From: Flavobacteriales bacterium
Lineage (GTDB): Bacteria > Bacteroidota > Bacteroidia > Flavobacteriales > UBA7430
DNA: 64,000 nucleotides
Reading direction: 5' to 3'
Assembly: GCA_002707145.1 (NCBI GenBank)
Contig: PAMD01000014.1
Location: 62,001 to 126,000 of the forward strand
Shown here: in pieces, positions 51,758 to 61,200 of the stretch
How the letters are laid out: the number at the start of each line of letters is the position of its first letter
How positions within the stretch are numbered: position 1 is the stretch's first letter
The notes under the pieces: model-generated
The model's input: the letters and a program-made list of their open reading frames with translations, nothing else
Told to the model about the DNA's origin: nothing
The model's database searches: none
Made by a program: the position numbers and the translations under genes

Positions 51758-51765
51758 TAAATTTG
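51758..51765 (+). promoter_or_regulatory. -7 box of nadE
   Basis: TAAATTTG matches TAnnTTTG and ends 22 nt before the nadE ATG. No clear -33 TTG is seen. Confidence 0.5.
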
Positions 51766-51787
51766 CATTGTATTTGAACAGAGAAAT

Positions 51788-52564
51788 ATGAAAACAAAAC
51801 AAATTGCTGATTATATTTCGAATTGGCTAATACATTATAGTCATAAATCTAATACAAAAGGATTTGTAGTGGGAATATCTGGAGGAATCGATTCTGCATT
51901 AACCTCCACATTGTGTGCGAAAACTGGCAAAGATGTTTGTTGTCTCATTATGCCTATTCATCAGAATAAGGATGAGCTAGATCGTTCCATAGCTCATGGT
52001 GCATGGCTTCAAACAAACTTTCCTAAGGTAACTGTGGAACTCATAGACCTCAGTGAAACTTTCGATGTATTTTCTCGTACACTTCCTACAAATATAGCCA
52101 ATCAACTAGTATTAGCCAATGCAAGAGCTAGACTAAGAATGACAAACTTATATGCTTTTGCTGGTGCAAAAAATATGCTTGTAACAGGAACTGGAAACAA
52201 AATTGAAGATTTTGGTGTAGGCTTTTATACCAAATATGGAGATGGGGGCGTAGATCTTAGCCCAATTGCAGACCTTAGTAAATCGCAAGTCTTTGCCATT
52301 TCAAAACATCTTGATATTATTAAGGAGATTCAAGATGCATCACCAACCGACGGATTGTGGGAAGATGGAAGGAGTGATGAAGATCAATTGGGGGCAACTT
52401 ACAATGAGTTAGAATGGGCAATGTCACAACACCAAATTTCAAATAAAAATACTTTTGAATCCAGACAAAAAGAAGTCTTTAATATTTATAAAAGATACCA
52501 CGATGCAAATCTCCACAAAATGCTTCCTATTCCTGTATGTGAGATTCCATTAAAGCTATTGTGA
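51788..52564 (+). CDS. nadE: NAD synthetase (ammonia-dependent type)
   Basis: A 258-residue enzyme making NAD from deamido-NAD and ATP. The PP-loop SGGIDSALTS is at residues 30-39. NARARLRMTNLYAFA, VTGTGNKIEDFGVGF and YTKYGDGGVDLSPIADL are conserved. There is no N-terminal glutaminase domain, so it should use ammonia directly. It is divergent from gldB, the usual position in Flavobacteriales, and convergent with korB, 7 nt away. Confidence 0.93.
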   Translation: MKTKQIADYISNWLIHYSHKSNTKGFVVGISGGIDSALTSTLCAKTGKDVCCLIMPIHQNKDELDRSIAHGAWLQTNFPKVTVELIDLSETFDVFSRTLPTNIANQLVLANARARLRMTNLYAFAGAKNMLVTGTGNKIEDFGVGFYTKYGDGGVDLSPIADLSKSQVFAISKHLDIIKEIQDASPTDGLWEDGRSDEDQLGATYNELEWAMSQHQISNKNTFESRQKEVFNIYKRYHDANLHKMLPIPVCEIPLKLL

Positions 52565-52571
52565 ATTTCTA

Positions 52572-53618
52572 TCAGTCGACTTCCCAGGTATTAGAACCTG
52601 CTAAAAGTACATCTAAGTCTGGATTGCCTTTTTTATGTTTCATAAATCTTAATTGCTCCGACATAGCATCTTCATAACAATAACGATCCTCTTGATAAAA
52701 TATACCAAAAGGTCTAGGAAGGGCATTATCTTGACTAGGATCATCAAAAAATCGACATAATATGGTGGCTTTTATCCGATCGCTTTCATCGTGTATCCAT
52801 AAATTTTCAAGAGAATGACTTCCATCAGTTAAGTCTACAATTCTAGGCTTGAAACCTTCTAAAATAATTCCTTTATCTTCTTTAGCACCAAACACTAATG
52901 GTTTTCCATGTTGTAGATACAAACTATTGTCTTTTTTCATTTGCTTATCGGTAAAACCTCCAAATGCTCCGTCATTAAATATATTGCAATTTTGATATAT
53001 TTCAACAAGAGAAGTTCCTTTATGCTGTTCAGCCCTGAGAAGTAATTCACGCATATGTTTGGGTTCTCTATCTAATCCTCTCGCAATAAAAGTAGCATCT
53101 GCTCCCATGCAAAGAGCCAATGGATTAAATGGATGATCTATGGAACCCATAGGTGTAGATTTAGTTTTCTTTCCAATTTCCGAGGTAGGAGAATATTGTC
53201 CCTTAGTCAGTCCGTAAATCTGATTATTAAAAAGTAAAATATTTAAATTAAAATTTCTTCTCAACAAGTGAATCAAATGATTTCCTCCAATAGACAAGGC
53301 ATCCCCATCTCCAGTGATAAGCCAAACACTTAAATCGGGCCGGCTGGCTTTTAAACCGCTAGCAATAGCCGTTCCTCTTCCGTGAATAGAATGCATGCCG
53401 TAAGTATTCATGTAGTAAGGAAATCGAGAAGAACATCCTATTCCAGAAATAAATACAATTTTTTCCAGGGGAATATCCAATTCAGGCATAACACTTTGCA
53501 CTTGTTTTAGGATAGAATAATCTCCGCAACCAGGACACCATCGAATGTCTTGATCGCTGGAAAAGTCTTTCGCAGTAAGAGTTTTATCAGTCGTGGATAT
53601 GTTTTTTGTATTACTCAT
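52572..53618 (-). CDS. korB: 2-oxoglutarate:ferredoxin oxidoreductase, beta subunit
   Basis: A 348-residue TPP-binding subunit. [11 protein letters not shown] near the N-terminus and [14 protein letters not shown] are conserved. The TPP motif [20 protein letters not shown] and [16 protein letters not shown] define this class. It works with KorA to interconvert 2-oxoglutarate and succinyl-CoA with ferredoxin. Its start overlaps korA by 4 nt (ATGA). Substrate is assigned by similarity; a related 2-oxoacid is possible. Confidence 0.92.
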   Translation of the reverse strand: MSNTKNISTTDKTLTAKDFSSDQDIRWCPGCGDYSILKQVQSVMPELDIPLEKIVFISGIGCSSRFPYYMNTYGMHSIHGRGTAIASGLKASRPDLSVWLITGDGDALSIGGNHLIHLLRRNFNLNILLFNNQIYGLTKGQYSPTSEIGKKTKSTPMGSIDHPFNPLALCMGADATFIARGLDREPKHMRELLLRAEQHKGTSLVEIYQNCNIFNDGAFGGFTDKQMKKDNSLYLQHGKPLVFGAKEDKGIILEGFKPRIVDLTDGSHSLENLWIHDESDRIKATILCRFFDDPSQDNALPRPFGIFYQEDRYCYEDAMSEQLRFMKHKKGNPDLDVLLAGSNTWEVD

Positions 53619-55492
53619 TGCAAGTCTATCAACATATTTTGAATCTTATTTTTGATTTCTCTCGATTCAAAGGGCGCTCCTTTAATTTTATTGAAAGGTT
53701 TCGCATCTACTAAATACTTGTCCCTGATAAGCTTAATCAGCTGACCATTATTCATTTCTGGAATCAAAATTTTCTTATATCGAGACAAAATATCACCCAA
53801 GTTTTTTGGCATTGGCAAAATGTATTTCAAATGCACGTGAGCAATATCTATACCTTCTTCTCGAAGAGATCGAACAGCAGTTTTGATAGCTCCATAAGTA
53901 GATCCCCATCCAAGCACAAGAACCTGAGAATCTTTAGAACCGGAATCTAATTCTTGTAGAGGAATATAATCGGCAATACGGTCTATTTTTTCTGCTCTAA
54001 TTTTCACCATATGCTCGTGGTTATCTGGATCATAAGAGACATTCCCTGTGACCTTGTCTTTTTCTAAACCACCCACACGATGTTCAGTCCCCTTATTTCC
54101 AGGAAGAGCCCACGATCGAACTAACTTATCGTCTCTTTTATAGGGTAAAAAAGGTTTTTTAATTTCGAGATTTTCTTCCTCGAATTGATAATGGATATCG
54201 GACAAATTTGAAGCTTTTGGATACATCCATGGCTCAGCTCCGTTAGCAATATATCCATCACTCAAAAGAAATACTGGAGTCATATGTTCAACAGCTAATC
54301 TACAAGCCTCGTAAGTCATAGTAAAACAGTCTGAAGGGGAAGAGGCAGCTAAAACAGGAATAGGAGCTTCTCCGTTTCTTCCATAAACCGCTTGCAATAA
54401 ATCTGCTTGTTCTGTTTTTGTGGGTAAGCCAGTGGAGGGACCTCCTCGCTGGACGTTTATGATAACCAGAGGCAATTCTAAAATCATCACTAAACCAAGT
54501 GCTTCAGCTTTTAGGGCAATACCTGGACCAGAAGAAGCTGTAACAGCAAGGCTACCTCCAAAAGAGGCACCGATTGCAGCACAAATACCTGCAATTTCGT
54601 CTTCTGCTTGAAAAGTTCGAATGCCGAAATTTTTGTGTTTGGAAAGTTCATGAAGGATATCAGAGGCGGGGGTAATCGGATAACCTCCATAAAATAATGG
54701 CAACTTAGATTTTTGGGAAGCAGCAATAAGTGCCAAAGCAGTTGCTTGATTACCAATTATATTGCGATAAGATCCTCGAGCCATCTTAGCGGGCTTAACC
54801 TCAAATCGATTCGAAAAAGTCTCACATGTGTCTGCAAAATGATACCCTGCTTTGAGAACCGTAAGGTTGGCAGCTAATATATCTGGTTTATTAGCAAACT
54901 TAGATTTTAAAAATTCAACTGAGGAATCCATAGAACGGTTATACATCCAATAGACAAACCCCAAGACAAACATATTTTTACATCGGTCGCGATCTTTGGT
55001 ACCAAGAGAACTATCTTTAAGACTTTCCCTTGTGAGTTTGGTTAAATCAAACTCGTGAAGCTTGTAACCTTCTAAAGTATTATTAAGTAAAGGATTAGCT
55101 CCTTCTTCAATACCAGCAAGCCGAAGGTTTCGCTTATCAAATCCAGAGGTATTTACAATGATAGTCCCCCGATCTTTAAGTCGAGATAAATTCTTTTTTA
55201 GTGCAGCTACGTTCATTACAACTAGTACATCACATTGATCTCCTGGAATGTAAACATCGGTAGAACCAAAATGAATTTGGAATCCAGACACTCCGGCAAG
55301 AGTTCCCAATGGAGCACGAATCTCTGCTGGAAAATCTGGAAAAGTACTCAAATCATTTCCATACAAAGCCGTATTATTGGTGAACTGAGAGCCGGTCAAC
55401 TGAATACCATCTCCAGAATCTCCAGCAAACAATATGGTTACCTTTTCAAGTTTTTCCTGAACTTGAGTCATGAGGTCTGCTTTAAGAGTCAA
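53615..55492 (-). CDS. korA: 2-oxoglutarate:ferredoxin oxidoreductase, fused gamma-alpha subunit
   Basis: A 625-residue subunit with a gamma domain first (about 10-190: [20 protein letters not shown]) and the alpha domain after (about 235-620: [36 protein letters not shown] and [19 protein letters not shown]). The fusion is the normal architecture in Bacteroidota. Start 55492 overlaps the nifU stop; an in-frame ATG at 55471 is an equally possible start that avoids the overlap. The neighbouring mrp and nifU genes suggest supply of Fe-S clusters to this enzyme and its ferredoxin. Confidence 0.92.
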   Translation of the reverse strand: MTLKADLMTQVQEKLEKVTILFAGDSGDGIQLTGSQFTNNTALYGNDLSTFPDFPAEIRAPLGTLAGVSGFQIHFGSTDVYIPGDQCDVLVVMNVAALKKNLSRLKDRGTIIVNTSGFDKRNLRLAGIEEGANPLLNNTLEGYKLHEFDLTKLTRESLKDSSLGTKDRDRCKNMFVLGFVYWMYNRSMDSSVEFLKSKFANKPDILAANLTVLKAGYHFADTCETFSNRFEVKPAKMARGSYRNIIGNQATALALIAASQKSKLPLFYGGYPITPASDILHELSKHKNFGIRTFQAEDEIAGICAAIGASFGGSLAVTASSGPGIALKAEALGLVMILELPLVIINVQRGGPSTGLPTKTEQADLLQAVYGRNGEAPIPVLAASSPSDCFTMTYEACRLAVEHMTPVFLLSDGYIANGAEPWMYPKASNLSDIHYQFEEENLEIKKPFLPYKRDDKLVRSWALPGNKGTEHRVGGLEKDKVTGNVSYDPDNHEHMVKIRAEKIDRIADYIPLQELDSGSKDSQVLVLGWGSTYGAIKTAVRSLREEGIDIAHVHLKYILPMPKNLGDILSRYKKILIPEMNNGQLIKLIRDKYLVDAKPFNKIKGAPFESREIKNKIQNMLIDLQ

Positions 55493-55733
55493 TATTTACG
55501 ACCTTTATAATTTCAGGAGCGTATTTCTTAATAGATTGTTCTACCCCTGCACGCAGCGTCATTTGATTGACATTGCAGCTTTGGCAGGCGCCATGTAATT
55601 TTACCACCGCAACCATTTCTGGAGTCACTTCAACCAGTGAAATATTTCCACCATCAGATTCAAGATAGGGACGGATATCTGCCAAGGCAATTTCAATCTT
55701 TTCTAATAATGTAGATTCAGTCTGTGCTAGCAT
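55482..55733 (-). CDS. NifU-like Fe-S scaffold domain protein
   Basis: An 83-residue protein consisting of the NifU C-terminal domain. IRPYLESDGGNISLVEV and VVKLHGACQSCNVNQMTLRAGVEQ contain the CxxC that holds a transient Fe-S cluster. Length equals a stand-alone Nfu domain. It lies 10 nt after mrp and overlaps the korA start by 11 nt. It is likely an Fe-S carrier for KorAB and related enzymes. Confidence 0.92.
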   Translation of the reverse strand: MLAQTESTLLEKIEIALADIRPYLESDGGNISLVEVTPEMVAVVKLHGACQSCNVNQMTLRAGVEQSIKKYAPEIIKVVNIDS

Positions 55734-55743
55734 GATAAATAAT

Positions 55744-56871
55744 TTATGAGGAGCATCCGTCCATATTAGTAATATTAACTACCTCGGAAGGTTTTTTCTG
55801 TTGGTTACGTAATTCTAATTGTGAAACCATGTTAGAAGCTAAATCCATAAAAGCTTCCGCGGAAGGACTCCCGGACTGAAGTGTTACAGGGTGTCCTACG
55901 TCAGCAGCTTCCCGTATAGTTTGTACTAAAGGAATTTCGCCTAACAAAGGCAAATTCATATCACCAGCTAAATTTTTAGTCCCATCTTTCCCAAAGATAT
56001 AATATTTATGGTCAGGAAGCTCATCAGGACTGAAATAAGCCATATTTTCCACAAGACCTAATACGGGAACTTGAATGGTATCCATTTGAAACATTCCTAC
56101 TCCTTTTTTAGCATCTGCAAGGGCAATAGTTTGGGGAGTACTCACAATTACAGCTCCAGTTACAGGAACAGCTTGCACTAGAGAAAGATGAATATCTCCA
56201 GTACCAGGGGGAAGATCAATTAATAAATAATCTAATTCACCCCAATAAGCATCTTTAATAAGCTGATTTAATGCTTTTGTTGCCATTGGACCTCTCCAAA
56301 CAACAGCTTGTGAACCGGGAGCAAAAAAACCAATTGAAAGTAGTTTAACACCATAACTTTCAACAGGCAACATAACAGGTTTACCATTGACATTACTAGC
56401 CTCAGGGCGAGATTTTTCTACATCAAACATGATGTGTTGAGAAGGCCCATAAATATCAGCATCTACAATTCCCACCTTATACCCTTTTTTATCTAATGCA
56501 ATAGCTAAATTCGCTGTCACAGTAGACTTACCAACCCCTCCTTTACCAGATGCAATGGCAATGATATGCTTTACTCCTTCAATTTTGGATCCTCGAATTA
56601 GGTTTGAATCTTCGTCTGGTTTAGCTTCAAAGCTAATTCTAACGTTAATTTTTGCTTTTGCATAAACTTGTTCATGAATGGCTTTTAAAATGTCAACTTC
56701 GACTTGCTTCTTAGCATGTAAAGTGGGATTGTGAATCGTAATATCAATATTGACTTCTTTGTTAAAAATGACAATATTTCCAACTAAACCACTATCTATT
56801 AAAGACTTATCATCCCCCTTTACTTTTACAAGCTTCAGTGCTTCTTCTATTTGCTTCTTTTGTATAACCAT
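55744..56871 (-). CDS. mrp: Mrp/ApbC-family Fe-S carrier ATPase
   Basis: A 375-residue P-loop ATPase. The N-terminal MIP18/DUF59 domain (about residues 5-85) is followed by deviant Walker A GKGGVGKST (109-117) and LLIDLPPGTGDIHLSLVQ. The C-terminal ENMAYFSPDELPDHKYYIFG lacks the CxxC seen in many ApbC proteins, as is usual in Bacteroidota. It probably loads or carries Fe-S clusters with the adjacent NifU-like protein. It sits between the ATL gene (38 nt) and nifU (10 nt) in a six-gene run. Confidence 0.92.
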   Translation of the reverse strand: MVIQKKQIEEALKLVKVKGDDKSLIDSGLVGNIVIFNKEVNIDITIHNPTLHAKKQVEVDILKAIHEQVYAKAKINVRISFEAKPDEDSNLIRGSKIEGVKHIIAIASGKGGVGKSTVTANLAIALDKKGYKVGIVDADIYGPSQHIMFDVEKSRPEASNVNGKPVMLPVESYGVKLLSIGFFAPGSQAVVWRGPMATKALNQLIKDAYWGELDYLLIDLPPGTGDIHLSLVQAVPVTGAVIVSTPQTIALADAKKGVGMFQMDTIQVPVLGLVENMAYFSPDELPDHKYYIFGKDGTKNLAGDMNLPLLGEIPLVQTIREAADVGHPVTLQSGSPSAEAFMDLASNMVSQLELRNQQKKPSEVVNITNMDGCSS

Positions 56872-56909
56872 TTGAATCTAATGAATGTAAAGTTACAAAA
56901 AAGATAGGC

Positions 56910-57248
56910 TCAAGTATCATGGGGTTTCCAAAATACCTGATTAAAATTTAAAAGTTGATCTCCCTCAAAAGTATGACCTTCATTTTGCAGTAATTCCTTC
57001 ATTAAATTCGATCCAGCAAAATGATGTTTACCAGTTAAAATTCCGATTCTGTTTACTACTCTATGAGCGGGAACATTTTTATCATGACTATTGTTCATAG
57101 CCCAACCAACCATTCTGGAGGACATTGCAGCTCCCAAGTATTTTGCAATCGCTCCATAGCTAGTAACTTTACCATATGGAATACGACGAACCACCTCATA
57201 ACATCTTTCATAAAAAGAAGAGGCCTTAATGTTTGATATTTCCTTCAT
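56910..57248 (-). CDS. Alkyltransferase-like (ATL) DNA repair protein
   Basis: A 112-residue protein of the MGMT DNA-binding fold. IPYGKVTSYGAIAKYLG and SSRMVGWAMNNS are typical. The active-site block reads VPAHRVVNRIG, where MGMT has PCHRV, so the alkyl-accepting Cys is replaced by Ala. It is therefore an alkyltransferase-like protein that binds O6-alkylguanine and flags it for nucleotide excision repair rather than repairing it itself. It overlaps trmB by 23 nt. Confidence 0.88.
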   Translation of the reverse strand: MKEISNIKASSFYERCYEVVRRIPYGKVTSYGAIAKYLGAAMSSRMVGWAMNNSHDKNVPAHRVVNRIGILTGKHHFAGSNLMKELLQNEGHTFEGDQLLNFNQVFWKPHDT

Positions 57249-57912
57249 TCAATCTAAATTTGATATAAGTAATAGGAAATCCCTTTTGCCGAAATATTTG
57301 CTCATAGTTAGTTTTAATTTGCAACAATTGATTACCTGGATTCTGTTTATCAATATCATACATGGCTTCAAGTACTTGATAATTGTTTCCTTCAATTACA
57401 CCTAGGGTATAGCCGTGAAGAAATTGAGAGTCAGTCTTTAAATGAATGGAAGCGTCTTCTGCCAATATACTGCTATACATGCGCAACATATCGGGAGCAG
57501 TTAGACGTTTTCTTCTTCGACGATATTTGATTTGAGGGTCAGGAAAAGTAATCCATATTTCGTCAACTTCCCCTTTTTCAAAGCATAATTGGAGAAGCTC
57601 AATTTGAGTTCTTAAGAACCCTACATTTTTCATTAGATTATCGGAAGCAGTGCGGGCACCTCGCCACATTCTAGCACCTTTTATATCGATGCCTATAAAA
57701 TTTTTTTTTGGAAACATTTCAGCTAAACCAATCGTGTATTCTCCCTTACCACAACCCAGCTCGAGCACTAATGGACGGTCATTCTTAAAAAAAAATTGTC
57801 GCCACTTCCCTTTTTGAGGCAGACCTTTTTCTAAAATGTCTTCACGACGAACTTGCACCATGTTCTCAAAGGTTTCATTTTCGGCAAATTTCTTAAGTTT
57901 ATTCTTTCCCAA
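57226..57912 (-). CDS. trmB: tRNA (guanine46-N7)-methyltransferase TrmB
   Basis: A 228-residue SAM enzyme making m7G46 in tRNA. LVLELGCGKGEYTIGLAE is the SAM site, FIGIDIKGARMWRGA the second block, and WITFPDPQIKYRRRRKRL the signature. The start is placed at TTG 57912, giving (M)GKNKLKKFAENETF, which fits the family. A further in-frame TTG at 57933 lies inside a -7 box and is rejected. It is the first gene of the run trmB-ATL-mrp-nifU-korA-korB. Confidence 0.9.
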   Translation of the reverse strand: MGKNKLKKFAENETFENMVQVRREDILEKGLPQKGKWRQFFFKNDRPLVLELGCGKGEYTIGLAEMFPKKNFIGIDIKGARMWRGARTASDNLMKNVGFLRTQIELLQLCFEKGEVDEIWITFPDPQIKYRRRRKRLTAPDMLRMYSSILAEDASIHLKTDSQFLHGYTLGVIEGNNYQVLEAMYDIDKQNPGNQLLQIKTNYEQIFRQKGFPITYIKFRLNEGNIKH

Positions 57913-57930
57913 AATAATTTTTTTAGTCCC

Positions 57931-57938
57931 CAAAAATA
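57931..57938 (-). promoter_or_regulatory. -7 box of trmB operon
   Basis: The minus strand reads TATTTTTG, a full TAnnTTTG match, 18 nt upstream of TTG 57912. It rules out the TTG at 57933 as start. Confidence 0.5.
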
Positions 57939-58034
57939 CAAAATCAAAGCAGTAATTTTGAAAATTAGCTATTCAGTCAAAAAAATTACTTAACATCATT
58001 AGAATTAATTCTCAAATGAATGAGGATAAAAAAA

Positions 58035-59087
58035 TTATGCTTTCTGAAGTGTGAAGGAAAAAGTACTCCCTGTTCCTACAGTACTTCTCACATTAACTAC
58101 TTGATTGTGGGCCTCAATAATATGTTTAACAATTGACAAACCAAGGCCGGAACCACCGCTATCTCGATCACGTGAATTATCTACCCGATAAAATCGGTCA
58201 AATATTTTATTAAGATGACTCTGATTTATACCTGCTCCGTTATCTGCGACTTCGATCAATACATTTTTATCCATATCATAAGTTCTTACCAAAATCTCTC
58301 CATTTTCTCCTCCGTATTTAATAGCATTGACAATTAAATTAATCAAAACTTGTTTGATTTTCTCCAAATCTGCCTTTACCATAAATCGACCTTTTTGAAT
58401 TTGCTTGACCAGTACTTTAACATTTCTTTTTTTCGCCTTCAATTCTAATTGATCAACCACATCTAAAATGACTTCAACGATATCTACTGGTTGCTCTTCT
58501 ATCTCAATCTTACCTCCCTCCAACTTGGTAATCTGATCTAAATCTTCAACAATGTGAATCATACGGTTAACGCTTTTGTTGGCACGCTCTAAAAACTTAG
58601 TATTAATCTCTTGATCATCCATTGCACCGCCTAATAGGGTATCTATATAACCTTGAATATTAAATATAGGAGTTTTCAATTCATGAGCGACATTACCAAC
58701 AAATTGCCTTCGATAACTTTCTCTAATTTCAAGCTTTTGAATTTCCTGTTCTCTTTTATGATTCCAGACATGAACATCTTTGCTAACTTGACGTAAGTCT
58801 CTATCATCAAGATCTCCCGGTTTGGACTTAAAATCGTTGATGCTTTTATAAATCAGCTTGATTTTATTGTAAATAAATACATCGACCAAAAAACGAACAA
58901 GAAAAAAACTAGATAAACCAATAGAAACAACTAGTAGACAGATTTCAGCGGGTAAAAGCGTGAAACCAAAAAAATAAATATGAAATAAAGCAATAACCAT
59001 TAGAAGTATTGAAGCTACAAAAGAAACAAACCAAGATTGATCTATACTAGATTTAAACTTTTGAATGAACCAAATATTTCTATTCAT
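58035..59087 (-). CDS. phoR: PhoR-type sensor histidine kinase
   Basis: A 350-residue kinase with two N-terminal helices (about 20-40 and 46-68) separated by only a short loop, so no external sensor domain. A charged linker leads to HisKA with the phosphorylated His135 in GNVAHELKTPIFN, then the HATPase domain: VLINLIVNAIKYGGENG (N box), DNGAGI and GSGLGLSIVKHI. It overlaps the regulator gene by 8 nt. The adjacent phosphate permease and porin suggest phosphate sensing, probably through contact with a transport protein. The specific signal is inferred from context only. Confidence 0.88.
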   Translation of the reverse strand: MNRNIWFIQKFKSSIDQSWFVSFVASILLMVIALFHIYFFGFTLLPAEICLLVVSIGLSSFFLVRFLVDVFIYNKIKLIYKSINDFKSKPGDLDDRDLRQVSKDVHVWNHKREQEIQKLEIRESYRRQFVGNVAHELKTPIFNIQGYIDTLLGGAMDDQEINTKFLERANKSVNRMIHIVEDLDQITKLEGGKIEIEEQPVDIVEVILDVVDQLELKAKKRNVKVLVKQIQKGRFMVKADLEKIKQVLINLIVNAIKYGGENGEILVRTYDMDKNVLIEVADNGAGINQSHLNKIFDRFYRVDNSRDRDSGGSGLGLSIVKHIIEAHNQVVNVRSTVGTGSTFSFTLQKA

Positions 59088-59772
59088 TGCTTTTGAACTT
59101 ATAGCCGACTCCCTTTACAGTTTCAATAAAACTTCTACCTAACTTTTCTCGTAACTTACGCACATGAACATCTATAGTTCGTCCGCCTACAACCACATCA
59201 GCTCCCCAAATCCTATCAAAAATCTCGTCTCTTTTAAAAACTTTCCCTGGTTTCGAGGCTAATAAATAAAGTATTTCAAATTCTTTACGAGGTAGAGATA
59301 AAGAATCACCATCGACCTTAACATCGTAGGATTCTCTATTAATGTGCAAACCAGCAATATCGATAAGATGAGTTACATGATTATCATATGGCAATGCACC
59401 CTTTCGTCTGAAAAGTGCTTTAACCCTAGATACTAAAACCTTTGGCTTGATAGGTTTTTTTATATAATCATCAGCCCCAGCTTCTAATCCAGCTACTTGT
59501 GAGTAATCTTCAGATCTAGCTGTAAGAAAAGTAATTAGAATATGATCATATTTGGAATTAGAACGAATTTGTTCACAAGCCTCAATTCCATCCATACCAG
59601 GCATCATGACATCAAGCACAATTAGTTGAGGTTGAAATTCGTCTAGGAGGTCAATCGCAGATTGACCATCACTGCAACTTGCAACCAAAAAGCCTTCTTT
59701 TTCAAGATTATAACTTAAAAATTCAAGTATATCCTTTTCGTCGTCAACAAGTAAAATCCTGTTCTGGCTCAT
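59080..59772 (-). CDS. phoB: PhoB-type response regulator
   Basis: A 230-residue OmpR-family regulator. The receiver domain has the acidic pair VDDEKD (10-14), phospho-acceptor Asp54 in VLDVMMPGMDG, and Lys in YIKKPIKP. The winged helix is at about 130-228, with LPRKEFEILYLLASKPGKVF, GRTIDVHVRKLREKLG and VKGVGYKF. It is coupled to the kinase (8-nt overlap). An 8-bp hairpin that includes an AAAGG sequence lies just upstream of its ATG. It probably binds the 11-bp-period repeats upstream of the phosphate genes. Confidence 0.9.
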   Translation of the reverse strand: MSQNRILLVDDEKDILEFLSYNLEKEGFLVASCSDGQSAIDLLDEFQPQLIVLDVMMPGMDGIEACEQIRSNSKYDHILITFLTARSEDYSQVAGLEAGADDYIKKPIKPKVLVSRVKALFRRKGALPYDNHVTHLIDIAGLHINRESYDVKVDGDSLSLPRKEFEILYLLASKPGKVFKRDEIFDRIWGADVVVGGRTIDVHVRKLREKLGRSFIETVKGVGYKFKSNE

Positions 59773-59778
59773 GAAAGT

Positions 59779-59798
59779 TTACCTTTTTGTAAAGGTAA
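59779..59798 (-). promoter_or_regulatory. Hairpin over the phoB ribosome-binding site
   Basis: TTACCTTT and AAAGGTAA form a perfect 8-bp stem with a 4-nt loop, ending 6 nt before the phoB ATG. The strand-3' arm contains AAAGG, the best Shine-Dalgarno-like sequence there. Folding would hide it. No T tract follows, so it is not a terminator. Confidence 0.5.
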
Positions 59799-59839
59799 TT
59801 ATTTAATCCAGTTTAGTGGAAATTAAATATACATCAATT

Positions 59840-60982
59840 CTAAAGACCTAGCCTACCGAAAAATTTATTGATTCCAGATGCAAACTCTGAAGGAATAGTT
59901 TCCATCATTGATGCCAAAGTAAGCTGATCATTCACTCCAATAGCAATTGCAATTGAAATAATTAAAACAATCATGGCAAAAGAAAAATCTTTAAACATCA
60001 GTATGACTGAATGACTAATACTACGAGAACCTGTTTTACGAATGGCCATTGCAACTTCTCTACCAGCTAATAAGCCAATAAACACCCAAGTAGTACTCAT
60101 TGGTACTTTTGAATGTAATTTAAAATAAAATAATATAATACAATAAATAAAATCTACGATAGTAGCAAAACGCACATCTGTAATAACGGATTTTTCGGTT
60201 ACTATTTTTTGAATTCGACCACCTTTGTAATAAAGCAACATTCCTAAACCAACAAATACAACCATTGCAAATCCTAGAAACTCATAAAAATGCATATTTC
60301 TAGGCAAATAAACAGCAATATTTGCAGCATCCTGCATTAACCATACAGACCATAATGTTCCTGAAGTTATCCACTGTGCAATAGTCCATCCAAACTTTGC
60401 TTCTCCAACAAAATATTTCTTGGCAAATTTTGAAATTGAAAGAAAAACAAAGAAGCCCAAAAAGAAAGCCAAAATATAGCCACTCATACTTTTAGCTAAT
60501 ACTTTTCCAATTGCAGCAGGAGCTGCAGCAAAAGAAGTAAGTAAAATGAAGGTGGTCGAAACTGGCATTCTAAGCCTTGTTAAGATTAACAAGAAGATTG
60601 GTGCGGCAATTTGAAGAAAATGAAAATTGGTAGGAGCAACATCAAAACCTTTTGCCATTAGTCTTCCATGAGATACATCTCCGTTAAAATTTAACCAACT
60701 GTAACCTACGGTGGCTAAAAAAATTCCCCCAATAAAAATCCACAAAATCCACCATTTTTTATTTTGATTTGATGCAATAAAAGTTCCTAAAGTTTGAATA
60801 CTATCATTTGCTACAGCAGCATATGCAGCGAACAAAAAACCCACCCACATTGCTACCTGAGGGTAAGGAGTAACAAACATAGCTAGTAAAAATGAAGCAA
60901 TTACGAAAGTCAAAAAAGAGCGTTCGTCTTTTTGTAACCAAAGAGACACGGGGAAACTGAATCTTTGAATAATTTTTTTCAT
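59840..60982 (-). CDS. PiT-like inorganic phosphate permease
   Basis: A 380-residue integral membrane protein with about nine to ten helices. AANDSIQTLGTFI resembles the GANDxAN motif of PiT transporters, and two pseudo-repeats contain MPVSTTFILL and VPMSTTWVFIGLLAGRE. Annotation of such proteins is often uncertain, but the order porin, permease, PhoB, PhoR supports phosphate import across the inner membrane. A 30-residue peptide gene lies 13 nt upstream and phoB 67 nt downstream. Confidence 0.75.
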   Translation of the reverse strand: MKKIIQRFSFPVSLWLQKDERSFLTFVIASFLLAMFVTPYPQVAMWVGFLFAAYAAVANDSIQTLGTFIASNQNKKWWILWIFIGGIFLATVGYSWLNFNGDVSHGRLMAKGFDVAPTNFHFLQIAAPIFLLILTRLRMPVSTTFILLTSFAAAPAAIGKVLAKSMSGYILAFFLGFFVFLSISKFAKKYFVGEAKFGWTIAQWITSGTLWSVWLMQDAANIAVYLPRNMHFYEFLGFAMVVFVGLGMLLYYKGGRIQKIVTEKSVITDVRFATIVDFIYCIILFYFKLHSKVPMSTTWVFIGLLAGREVAMAIRKTGSRSISHSVILMFKDFSFAMIVLIISIAIAIGVNDQLTLASMMETIPSEFASGINKFFGRLGL

Positions 60983-60995
60983 AAAATTAAGTAAT

Positions 60996-61088
60996 TTAAG
61001 AATTTACTGCAATTAAATAAACTGCAATTAAAATGGCTGCATACAAAAATTTACTTATTTCGATTCTTTTAACTGAATGTGTGTTCAT
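60996..61088 (-). CDS. 30-residue single-pass membrane peptide upstream of the permease
   Basis: ATG 61088 opens MNTHSVKRIEISKF, followed by the hydrophobic run LYAAILIAVYLIAVNS and a TAA at 60996. The shape is basic N-terminus plus one helix of about 14-16 residues, typical of real small membrane proteins. It ends 13 nt before the permease ATG and lies downstream of a candidate Pho box. No family is recognised. It could be a permease partner or a leader peptide. Confidence 0.5.
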   Translation of the reverse strand: MNTHSVKRIEISKFLYAAILIAVYLIAVNS

Positions 61089-61167
61089 CTTTTTTTTCTA
61101 ATTAATAGTTTGTAATTTATAAATACAAATTAAAGTCATAAATTTATTTTTCAGGTTAAACTAGAAT

Positions 61168-61200
61168 AAATGTAATGTTAAGTTTAAGTTAATTACATTT
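61168..61200. promoter_or_regulatory. Candidate Pho box inside an inverted repeat, permease unit
   Basis: Perfect 9-bp arms AAATGTAAT (61168-61176) and ATTACATTT (61192-61200) enclose two direct repeats GTTAA at 61177 and 61188, exactly 11 bp apart. PhoB-type regulators bind 11-bp-period direct repeats. It is 89 nt upstream of the 30-residue peptide ATG. A similar repeat lies upstream of the porin. Confidence 0.5.

Noticed and set aside
61168..61200. Inverted repeat as a terminator of the porin gene
   Set aside because: Arms are only AT-rich, it lies 570 nt beyond the porin stop, and it encloses direct repeats better read as a regulator site.
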